Positions 12,440 to 24,745 of a stretch of 64,000 nucleotides of DNA are shown here, piece after piece. The stretch comes from Dryobates pubescens (lineage: Eukaryota; Chordata; Aves; Piciformes; Picidae), in contig NC_071626.1 in NCBI RefSeq assembly GCF_014839835.1, positions 1 through 64,000 on the forward strand. The letters are read 5' to 3'. The notes under the pieces are model-generated. The model was not told the origin of the DNA. It saw only the letters and a program-made list of their open reading frames with translations, and did not search any database. Numbering within the stretch: position 1 is the first letter of the stretch; the number at the start of each line of letters is the position of its first letter. Position numbers and translations under genes: made by a program.

Positions 12440-15400
12440 ATGAAAATCTTCTCTGAGTCTCATAAAACTGTTTTTGTTGTGGATCACTGCCCATATATGG
12501 CAGAGTCCTGCAGACAGCATGTTGAATTCGATATGTTAGTAAAGAACCGGACCCAAGGAATCATCCCTCTAGCACCCATATCAAAATCGCTATGGACCTG
12601 CTCTGTGGAGTCATCCATGGAGTACTGTAGAATAATGTATGATATTTTCCCTTTCAAGAAGCTGGTAAGTTCTAGTCATGCTGAATATGATCCTTGATGG
12701 TATGAGGGATACTTCCCCATTTTAACAAAATCTTGATATTACTAACTGTTGGTTACATGTGAAAAGATAAATCTAATTTGTTCCCTAACAATTTCTTGAT
12801 GTTACTGATACGCTTCATAGCTATTTGGACGCAATGATCTTGAAGGTCTCTTCCAACCTGGTTTATTCTATGTATTCTATGTATTCTATTTAAATAGAGT
12901 AGTATATTAATCCCATTTCATACTTATGTTGGGGACCTTTCATTGTCTTAGTCTTGTAAAAGACAAGGAGAGGTGCTTTAAGATAACCTATGGATTTAGT
13001 ATGCTGCTCTCCTGAGCTTTAAGTTTACAAAGACGTGAGCAAGGCTTTCAATTGAGTTTAGTTTTTAAATGATTTGTAGCACTTTATAAGGTTTTTGATG
13101 TTAACCTGGAAGGAAATTCTGGGCTTTAGGAAGAGGTAGCTTCTGCCTGAAGCTACTAGTCTGAAAATGACAGTTTCCTGGTGTACATCTCTGTGTAGAG
13201 CAAGAAATTCCTGATGGGTTTTGTAACATTACGCTGAAAATGAGGGTATTTTTTTCTTATTGAGTAAATCGTTATGCAGTGTCCTGAAAAGGTCAGTTAC
13301 CCTTTTTTCAAAAAAGGAAATTAACCTTGTGACAGTGACATTGGTACAAAGTAGTGATGGTGGAAGAGTTGGCTGAGCTGGAGCATGTGTGGTATGAGAA
13401 ACAAACACATGTGGAAAGTGGGCTTCCTCTAGATTTTTTTCTGTCATCTTTGAAATCACAGAATCGGTCAGGGTTCGAAGGGACCACAAGGATCATCTAG
13501 TTCCAACCCCCCTGCCATGGGCAGGAAATGTATTTTGCTGCGTAATGCTTTGTGAATCACCGCTGTGATGTACCGGGACAGTCCTTGGAGAATGATTTGC
13601 AGCTTTTGAATTATTTTTTTTTTTGTAGCTACTCTACTGAAAATGTTACCTAACTGTTAAAATATTTCATCATATCCTGCAATGCTGATATGATAGAGGT
13701 TGCGTTAGCTGCTTAAAAATAGGGATCAAGAAACTGTTACAATGTTAACTAAAGGGGTAGCAGATGCTTTCTGTGTTATTACTGTTTTCAGTTTGGGCTG
13801 TCATTGCACTTACCTGCAGAGGATCAGAAGACAGATACCATTTGTTTGATTTGGGGGATTTGTGTGATTGGCTGTTATCTTACGTGTGCTTTTTTCATCC
13901 TTTAGGTGAATTTCATTGTGAGTGATTCTGGGGCCCATGTCTTGAATTCCTGGACTCAAGAAGATCAGAACTTGCAGGAGGTATGCTTCGGAACTTTCTT
14001 TTGTTACGTAAGCCTAGAATAAGTGCAGTGTAAGTAGCAGCTAGTTACTACTTTCCGAATGAAGTAACACCGATTAACGTTAGTGGGTCTGGTCTGAAAT
14101 GATCGCTTACGGAATCACAGTATCACCAAGGTTGGAAGAGACCTCGAGGATCCTCGAGTCCAACCTGTCACCACAGACGTCACGACTAAACCATGGCACC
14201 AGGTGCCACGTCCGATCCCCTCTTGAACATCTCCAGGGATGGTGACTCCACCGCCTCCCTGGGCAGCTCATTCCAAAGACGAACGACTCTCTCGGTGAAG
14301 AACTCTCTCCTCACCTCGAGTTTAAACCTCCCCTGGTGCAGCTTGAGACTGTGTCCTCTTGTTCTGGTGCTGGTTGCTTCAGAGAAGAGACCAACCCTCT
14401 TGTGGCTACAACCACCCTTCAGGTAGTTGTAGACAGCAATAAGGTCTCCCCTGAGCCTCCTCTTCTCCAGGCTAAACAATCCCAGCTCCCTCAGCCTCTC
14501 CTCACAGGGCTGTGCTCAAGGCCTCTCCCCAGCCTTGTTGCCCTTCTCTGGACACATCCAAGTGTCTCGATGTCCTTCCTAAACTGAGGGGCCCAGAACT
14601 GGACACAGGACTCAAGGTGTGGCCTGACCAGTGCTGAGCACAGGGGCACAATGACCTCCCTGCTCCTGCTGGCCACACTGTTCCTGATGCAGGCCAGGAT
14701 GCCATTGGCCTTCTTGGCCACCTGGGCACACTGCTGGCTCATGTTTAGGCAGCTGTCAATCAGCATCCCCAGGTCCCTTTAGGTTTGGCAGCTCTCCAGC
14801 CACTCTGACCCCAGCCTGTAGCTCTGCATGGGGTTGCCGTGGCCAAAGTGCAGCACCCGGCACTTGGACTTGTTGAATGCCGTCCTGTTGGACTCTGCCC
14901 ATCTGTCCAGTCGGTTGAGGTCCCTCTGCAGAGCCCTCCTGCCCTCTGACAGATCAACATCTGCTCCCAACTTGGTGTCATCTGCAAATTTGCTGATGAC
15001 TGACTCAATCTCCTCATCCAGATCATCAATGAAGATATTAAAGAAGTTGGGGCCCAGCACTGATCCCTGGGGGACACCACTAGTGACTGGCCTCCAGCTG
15101 GATGTGGCACCATTCACCACCACTCTGGGCTCAGCCCTCCAGCCAGTTTCTAACCCAGCTCAGTGTGCTGCTGCCCAAGCCAGGGGCTGACAGCTTGTCC
15201 AGGAGTTTGCTGTGGGGGACGGTGTCAAAGGCCTTGCTGAAGTCCAAGTAGACTACATCCACAGCCTGCTCCACATCCACCAGGCAGTCATCTGGGCACA
15301 GAAGGAGATCAGGTTGGAGAGGCAGGACCTGCCCTTCCTAAATCCATGTTGGCTGGACCTGAGCCCTTGGCCATCCTTCAGGTGCGCAGTTATTGCCGCC

Positions 15401-18400
15401 AGGATAATCTGCTCCATCGCTTTCCCTGGCACTGAGGTCAGGCTGCCGGCCCTGGAGTTTCCAGGTTCCTCCATCCAACCCTTCTTGTGGATGGGGACCA
15501 CGCTGGCTGCTTTGTAGTCATCTGGGACCTCTCCAGTGAGCCAGGACTGGAGGAAAATGATGGAGAGCACTTGGCCAGCTCATCGGCCAGCTCTCTCAGC
15601 ACCCTAGGATGGATCCCATCCGGTCCGATGGACTTGTGAGGGTCCAAGTGGGGACTCAGCAAGTCCCAAACTAATTCCTCGTGGATTTCCAGGGCGATAT
15701 ACTGCTCCCTGATCCCATCACCCAGCTCAGGAAGCCACTTGGCCTGAGCTCCTCCTGCCTTACTGTTGAAAATTGAGGCAAAGAAGGTGTTCAGGACCTC
15801 AGCCTTTTCCTCGTCTTCAGTCACAGTGTTCCCCTCCAGGTCCAATAAGGAGTGCAGGTTCTTCATGCCCTCTTTTTAGCATTAATATATTTGTAAAAAT
15901 GCTTTTTATTGTCTTTCACAGAGGTGGCCACTTTAAGTTCTAACTGGGCCTTTGCCTCTCTAAATTTTTCTCCTGCATAATCTAACAACATCCTTAAACA
16001 TATCAGGAGAAGCCTTCCCCTCCTTCCAGAGGCAATGCAGCCTCTTTTTTCCCCTTAACTCCTCCAGGAGCTGCTTGCTCATCCAGGCCGGTCGCCTTCC
16101 CCGCCGGCTCATCTTTCGGCACGTGGGAACCGCCAGTTCCTGTGCCTTCAAGAGCTCCTGTTTGAAGTAGCTCCAACCATCCTGGGTTCTTGAGGGCTGC
16201 TACCCAGGGAACTTTGCGAATAAGTTTCTTAAACAGGCTGAAGTTTGCCCTCCGGCAGTCCAAGGTGAAGGTTCTGTTGGTGCTCCTCCCTATCTCCCTG
16301 CATATTGAAAACTTCACTATCTCGTGGCACCCTAGGCAGCCTGCCACCATCACTTCTCCCACCAGCCCTTCCCTATTGGAACAGCAGGTTAAGCAGAGCC
16401 TGTCCCCTGGTAGGCTCACTTAACAGCTGTGTCAGGAAGCAGTCCTCCATTCGCTCCAGGAATCTTCTGGACTGCCTTCTCTCTGCTGAATTAAGTTTCC
16501 AGCAGATACCTGGCAGGTTAAAGTCACCCACAAGGACAGGATCTGATGATCTTGAGACAGCCTCCAGTTGCTTATAGAACATTTCATCTGCCTCCTCATC
16601 CTGGTTGGGTGGTCTATAACAGACTCCAACCAGGATGTCAGATTTGTTAGGCCTCCCTCTGATTTTAACCCACAGGCTCTCAATCCTTTCATCCTCCACC
16701 TCAAGCTCTGTGGCAAAGAGCAATTCCTTAATATGCAGAGCCACCCCTCCTCCTCTTCTCCCTCGCCTGTCTCTCCTAAAGAGCCTGTAACCCCCCAGTG
16801 CAGCACTCCAATCGTGCATGTTGTCCCACCAAGTTTCTGAGACGGCGACTATATCGTAGTTGCCCTGGTGGACCAGGACCTCCAGCTCCTCTTGCTTATT
16901 GCCCAGGCTGCGTGCATTGGTGTACATGCACTTCAGCTGGGCTCTCGATTTCTCAATTAACCCTAATTTGTGTCCCACTCTCTCCTCTTCAGAGAGACGG
17001 GTTTCCTCACCCACCCCCTTCAGACCTAGTTTAAAGCCCTCTTAATGAGCCCTGCCACCTCTAGTGCTTGGGCTTTGGGCTTGCTTGGGCTCCATCGGGA
17101 TCCAGCAGGTCAGGTGCAGTAAAAGTTGCCCTATGATCAAAGAACCCAAAATTCCATTGCTGGCACCATCCCCTGAGCCAATTGTTGATGGCACGGGGTC
17201 TCCCGTTCCTCTCAGTCTACTCCCCTGCCACTGAGGGAACTGAGCAGAACACCACTTGAGCTCCTTAACGGCACTTGCAGTAGCCTGTGAGGCTGGACTG
17301 TTCTGCGGGCAGCTTTACACAGTTTAAAAAGAATCAAGTAGCTCTGAGTAGAGAGTTATACGTCAAAATAAATCTTAGCTGTGTATAAATGCTTTGAAGC
17401 AATTACCTGTGTATTTCTCCTTTTTGAATTTTAGATTTGGGCTTTTTTACGTTTGCGTGACAGACTGAAATCAGCACTCTAGGAAAATAAAATTGTAAAT
17501 ACTTGATTCCTTTTCTTGTTCCCTACTGAAGGGGCTTGTCCTCTGAAACGTTTGTTTTGAGGAGGAACTGAATTTCCACATTCTCAGGAAATAAAAGCAG
17601 ATGGCAACTGATAATGTTAGCATTTCTCTCAGGTATTTGGTACAACTTGTTGCAGCCAGATATTTTTCCGTAGTGAGTGAGAGTATTGCATTCTCAAGGT
17701 TTAGTTAACAATTAAATGAACTGCCAAGTACAGTTTAATGATAAATGTTTCCCAGAAGGCAGTCTTTGGTTTTCTCCCAACACTATTAATGTGTGTGTAA
17801 AATAAGTTGCGATGATCTTTTCCTGAACTGGTAATTTTAACCAATGGCTGGAAAGTAATTTTCAGTAACAATTCCATTTTCCAACCAGTTAATGGCAGCA
17901 TTAGCAGCTGTTGGGCCACCTAATCCTCGGGCGGATCCGGAGTGCTGCAGCATACTTCATGGTCTGGTGGCAGCAGTTGAAGCGCTCTGCAAAATAACAG
18001 AGTACCAGCACGAAGCTCGAACCATGCTCGTGGAGAATGCAGAACGTGTTGGAAACAGAGGAAGAATCATCTGTATTACTAATGCAAAAAGGTATGTATG
18101 ATCATGTGCTTCTACCATGCAGAAAAAATTATTTCATGCTTTTTTGTGGTTGTCTTGAGTTAGCACCCCAAGTAGCTAGCTTCTTTCTGTTCCTTCTTAA
18201 AGCCTTTCTTGCCTTATTAGATGTTATTTTTGAGGTTTGTTACAGTAGCAAACTAAAAATGTCTCACCGGAAATAAGAGCGCATTTAGTGGCATGTTGCT
18301 TTGAACAGGAGGATTGATTGTCCTGCATAAAAAATGTTTTTCTAGTGACAGCCACGTTCGGATGCTGGAGGATTGCGTTCAGGAAACCATTCATGAGCAT

Positions 18401-21400
18401 AACAAGCTTGCAGCTAATTCAGATCAGTGAGTACACTTCTTGCAAACTTTGTTCCTCTCATTCTGCATGTGCTGGCTGTATCCTCTATTAAATGCAGACG
18501 TATTTTTGTCACTTAAAGCTTACTCTAATGGACTGTTAGAATGCCTGTGTGAAACCATAGAATCGGGGAACGCTCTGGGTTAGAAGGGACCTCCAAAGGT
18601 CATCCAGTCCAACCTCCTCTGCAACCAGCAGGGACATGCTCAACTAGATTGGCCTGCCCAGAACTCTGTTGAGCCTCACCTTGAATATCTCCAGGGATGG
18701 GGTCTCAGGCAACCTGTTTCAGTGTTCCACCACCCTCATCGTAAAGAACCTGTTCCTAACAGCCAATCTAAATCTGCTCTACTCTAGGTTGAAGCCATTG
18801 CCTTTTGTCCTGTCCCTGCAGGCCTTTGTAAACAGTTTCTCTGCAGCCTTCTTGTAGCCCCCTTCATGTACTGGAAGCTTGCTATTAGGTCTCCCTGGAG
18901 CCTCCTCTTTTCCAGGCTGAACAGCCCCAACTCCCTCAGCCTGTCTTTGTAGTAGGGCTGCTCCAACCCCCTGATCGTTTTCATGGCCCTTCTCTGGACC
19001 CGCTCCATCAGGTCTATGTTTTTCCTATATTGAGGGCTCCAGACCTGGACACGGTACTGCAGGTAAGGCCTCACCAGAGCAGAGTGAAGTGGCAGCAGCA
19101 CCTCTCTGGATCTGCTGGCAGTGCATCTTTTGATGCAGCCCAGGATTTGACTGGTCATCTGGGCTCCAAGCTCACACTGTGTGCTCATGTCCAGCTTCTT
19201 ATCCATCAGCACCCCAAAGTCCTTTTCCTCAGGGCTGCTTTCTGTCACCTCATTCCCCCAGTCTGTATTGACAGTGAGAATTGTTCTGGCCCAGGTGCAG
19301 AACCCTGCGCTTGCTCTTGTTGAACCTCGTGAGGTTCACCTGTGCCACCTCTCCAGCCTGTACAGGTCCCTCTGGATGCCACCCTGTCCCTCTGGCATAT
19401 TGGCAACACCACTCAGCTTGGTGTCATCTGCACACTGCTGATGGTGCACTCAACCTCACTGTCTATATAATTTCTTTTTCTTTGACTGAAATAGCCAGCT
19501 CCTTTGGAAGTAGTTTTTAATTTCTAATTACTGTGTCTGACACGTTCCTTCAGGAAAAGGAACCTCTTGAAATGCAGGTTGTGCATCTCTCAGAATTTCT
19601 TTTTCCACCTTGTTTTGTATAATTAGTGACGTTTTCGGCCCAGGGACTGTGTATTGCCTTGCTAAGTGTGGAGCAGGTTGAGATCCTCTTCTTGGTTTCT
19701 CCTTAGGCACTTAAGTAGCAGAGGCATGAGTCTCCTGTTTTTCTGCTGCGGTTTCAGCTTCTTGTGTGTATAAAGGATACTGCCCCAGGGCATCTGGTTC
19801 TAAGTCCACTGGAAATAGAGAAAAGCAGTCTCCTTTGTGTAGGTAGAGATGTGGAACAAGGCTCTGATCTGCAGATGTCCAGCTGCATCAGGAGACAAGC
19901 GTGCTGTTTGGGTAGTTCTTATGTTGGCTGGAATCCCCTTATTAATTCCTGTGCAGACACTTAGAGACGGATCTTCTGTAGTGTCAGTTGTCAGTTGAAG
20001 CTCAACAGGCGAAGGTTCTAATCCACTGATCTGTCCAAAAAGAAACAGTGCTGTAACACCTGAAGAGCTAGAAATTTACTCTTTTTATTCTCGTAAAAGC
20101 TTTGTTTGGAGTGTGTGCATTTTAAAATGTAACCTGATTTCTACAGAATGCCTTTTTGATACATTTTGAAGATTGTGTTCTGGAAAGCAGGTGAACCTTG
20201 AAAGAAATGGTTTAACTTCAGGAGAATCTCTGCCACACCATAGGCTAAATAGAATGTTTTTGTTTTTAAGTCTAATGCAGATTCAAAAATGTGAATTGGT
20301 CTTAATCCACACTTACCCAGTTGGTGAAGAGAGCCTTGTTTCAGATCGTCCTAAAAAAGAGGTAAGGATCTTAAAATGAAATTAATCTAAGGGTTAGGAG
20401 CCATGTCAGACTCAAAATAGTGCAAATTAAGTTTTGAGCCTCTCCTGTCTGGTGAGGTGTAGAGGAAAGTACAGAACTCTTTGAAAAGACAGCCTGCATA
20501 TTGCTGTCTGAGATGTATGCTGTCTCCTTTAGTTTCTTTACTCGGATTTCTTGCACTAGTTCATGATTCATTTTTTGTGAAATAAGCTGTTAATGCTGTA
20601 GAGTAATGGTCTTGTGTGTGTTTTTGAGGCTGAAGTGCACATTTAGGACCCTAGTGGAAAACCATTAACTTCTTGATGTGTCACGTTAGCTGAGGAATCT
20701 TTCCGCTCTTTAAGCGTAAGCTGACAGCACGAGCCCTGTTTTGTCAGATACGTTACTGAATGACGTGGACTTTGTTGAGCAGTGTTCCACGTTACCCAGA
20801 CTAACAAGTTAGCAGTGTTGATTGAATGGTTTTCTCATGAAACCAAAATAAGACTTTGTCTGAATTATAATAATAATAATAAACCAGGTTGGAAGAGACC
20901 TTCGAGATCATCGAGTCCAACCTATCAACCAATCCAACCCGCCTAAACAACTAAACCATGGCACCAAGCACCCCATCAAGTCTCCTCCTGAATACCTCCA
21001 ATGATGATGATGACTCCACCTCCTCAGGCAGCCCATTCCAATGGGCAATCACTCTCTCTGTACAGAACGTCTTCCTAACAGCCAGCCTAAACCTCCCCTG
21101 GCGCAGCCTGAGACTGTGTCCTCTTGTTCCGGTACTGGTTGCCTGGGAGAAGAGACCAATCTCTGCCTGACTACAACCCCCCTTCAGGTAGTTGTAGAGA
21201 GCAATAAGGTCACCCCTGAGTCGTCTCCTCTCCAGGCTAAGCAACCCCAGCTCCCTCAGTCTATCCTCACAGGGCTTGTATTCCAAACCCCTCACCAGCT
21301 TTGTCACCCTTCTCTGGACTCGTTCCAGCAAGTCAACCTCCTTCCTAAACTGAGGGGCCCAGAACTGAACACAGGACTCGAGGTGCAGCCTAACCAGTGC

Positions 21401-24400
21401 AGTGTACAGGGGCAGAATGACCTCCCTGCTCCTGCTGGCCACACGGTTCCTGATGCAGGCCAGGATGCCCTTGGCCCTCCTGGCTGCCTGGGCACACTGC
21501 AGGCTCATGTTCAGCCTACCATCGACCAGTACCCCCAGGTCCCTCTCTACCTGGCCGCTCTCCAGCCACTCTGACCCCAGCCTGTAGCACTGCCTGGGGT
21601 TGCTGTGGCCAATGTGCAGAACCCGGCACTTGGATGTGTTCAATCTCATGCCGTTGGACTCTGCCCATCTGTCCAGCCTGTCGAGGTCCCTCTGCAGAGC
21701 CTCTCTACCCTCCAGCAGACCAACTCCTGCCCCCAGCTTGGTGTCATCAGCAAATTTACTGATGATGGACTCGATGCCCTCGTCCAGATCATCAATAAAG
21801 ATGTTAAAGAGCATGGGGCCCAGCACTGATCCCTGGGGCACACCACTAGTGACTGGCTGCCAGCTGGACGTGGCACCATTCACCACCAGTCTCTGGGCTC
21901 GGCCCTCCAGCCACTTCCTAACCCATCGCAGTGTGCTCCCATCCAAGCCAGGGGCTGACAGCTTGGCCAGGAGTCTGTCATGGGGGACAGTGTCAGAGGC
22001 CTTGCTGAGGTCCAGGTAGACTACATCCACAGGCCTCCCCACATCCACCAGGCAGTCACCCGATCATAGAAGGGGATCAGGTTGGTCAGGCAGGACCTGC
22101 CCTTCCTAAATCCATGCTGGCTGGGCCTGATCCCTTGGCCATCCTGTAAGTGCTGAGTGATTGCACTCAAGATGACCTGTTCCATAATCTTGCCTGGCGC
22201 TGAGGTCGGGCTGACAGGCCTATAACCATTATGTTCCATTGTTAGCAAGCTGAATGTCTTTTAAATGAAAAGCATTAAGAAACATCTGCTTCCAAGTGAA
22301 AGTGTGATATATTGTAGGAATGTACAGTATGGTTGAAGCTCATTGAGTGTGTGAAGTACCCTACAGTTGAACAGGTGAAAGAATGCATCTGAGAAATTAG
22401 TCTAACTTCTCAGCTGGGTGATGAAGGTGTGTGTGCTCTATGGACTTGTGTAGAGATGCGTTTGCAAGCAGGTACATGCAAAACGTCATTTCTTCCGCTC
22501 TTCTCGGTGTCTTAGTGTCTTCTCTAAGAAAGCAAAAAGACAAAGTCGTACTCTTAACAGGCAAAGCATCCAGTTCAGCATATCAGTTCATAACTAAAAG
22601 GACTGTGATAGCTACCTTCCTGAGATTCTTTTCTACAAGACTCTTTTGTAGTTGTGCTTAAATAAAATGCAAATGAGAACAAATTTACTGCTACTTTTCT
22701 CTAAGGCACTCATCTTAATATTTGGGGTTTTTTTCTAAAGCCTAATACCAAAGTCCTTGCTGGCTAGGGAAAAATCAGATGTATCTTATGGCTTGTATGT
22801 TTCACCTGTGTGTAGGTATGGCACACGTGCAGCTCGGTATATGCCAATTACTTTGTTCCTGTTACTCGGGTAGAGAGGGGGAAAAGAAATACTCTTAATG
22901 ACAGCTCTGAGCCTTTCTTCCTCGTGTTGTGCTATTAACATTTAGCTTGAATTGGTTTTAGCACACTTCTAATTTTTTGACAAACTGTAGCAACTGTGAC
23001 TATAATAATTGGCCAAACTTGAGAAGATCTGAATGAGAATTCTTCCTTAATTTACCATGGTGTGGGCAATTGTGGTTTTTTTTCTCTGCCTAGTCAAAGT
23101 TAGTGATGCGTATTTTGGACTCTCGTGTGAATAAGCCTTCGTACTACAGCCCAATTCATGAATCCTGTGTGCTCTGTCAATTTGTTTTAGCTTTCACCTG
23201 TTCTAACCAGCGAAGTGCACAGCGTCCGTGCAGGTCGGCATCTGGCTACAAAACTGAATGTTTTAGTACAACAGCACTTTGATCTGGCCTCAACCACAAT
23301 AACTAACATCCCTATGAAGGTAATACTGTGTCAAGAGCGTTGCATTAACTAGCTGCATCACTTCTAAATTTGTTTGAAAACTTTTAATGTTTATTTTAAT
23401 TGAACTTTTGCATTGTTTTTCTCTCCATATTGTATTTTCTGTTCTTTTGTTTTTTATTAGCCCACATTCAATGTCTGTGAGCAGGTTAGTAAAAATGAAG
23501 GGGGGGAAGGAAGTAGAGGATCACAGAACATAATGTTGTATTGCTGAATCTCAATTTTTGATGTAGCAATACAAGTGTTACTGTAGGTCTGTCTGTATTT
23601 GATATAAATACAATCTTATTTACCTCAGATTACTCGCTGTGATTCTTTTGTTCTTTTCTAGTTGTGTTTAGGTATTCTTGACCCTTGTGCATTATAGTGG
23701 CATAGTGAGTCTCTCTTTCCTCTGTTTCGTTATCATGCCCACCCAACATAAAGGTGTTTGTAACTAGTAGCTGATTTTTGACTAAAGATTTTCCATTGGT
23801 ATTTCCAGTTTTTGAAGATCCATAAACCAGAAATGGGGACAGGGAATATGTCTAATTGAAAGACACTAACTTAAACATCTTCTGTTCAAATTTGTTTAGG
23901 TCCCTATTTTTATTTTTTTGTTTATTTCTACTGGGAGGAAAGTCAGTGCAGTAAGAATTTCAGGTATTAAGTTCACAGTCATTTTCAGATCAGGCAGCCA
24001 GAGACAATTGAAACCAAAGTGTCTGTATTCAAACAAATGGCAGGGGCAGGTAAATTTTCCTGATTTTTAAAAATTTATCAAGGTCTATTACTGTCAGTTA
24101 TTGCATCTTTTAAAACTAGCAATATTGTGTGAATTTTTGAAATTAAAGCACAAAATTAAAGATTTTTGTAGCTTTAAGTGAGACATGGGTCATTTCTTAA
24201 GTGTGACTTAAGTTTGCAAATACCTTGTCTGTAACTTTCTGACCTGTGTGCTGCTGGTATGCCTCTCCCTTCTGCCTTTCTCCTTGTAGTAATAGACTAT
24301 GTTGGGTTCTCATGGGTTTGGGTTTTGTTTGTTTTTTAATGTGGACTAAACTGCCAAAGTTACTGATTTTTGCTAGTCCTCTGTAGCTGTTTAAAGATGC

Positions 24401-24714
24401 AGTGTCGTCTTTACAAGCATCCCTGTTTTTAAATCTAACACGCAGCTGCCAGTACAGTTCTTGCATCCTAAATGCCAGGAAATGATAAGAAGTTCAAAAA
24501 GTGTGGGGGCTTTTGTTTGATTTCCTGTCATTTTTAGTTATGGCAAGCTATTCTGCAGTGACCATTTGTCACTGCTGAGTCGCAACTGGTAGTGGTGTTC
24601 AATGTGTCATAGCCTTAACTGGATTCATTTGGACAAAAGTAGTTAAGCCTATTTTTAACTTTTGTTTTACACTGTACCCTGCCATGACATTTGTATAAAG
24701 AGGAAACCAGGGAA

Positions 24715-24745
<31 letters not shown>

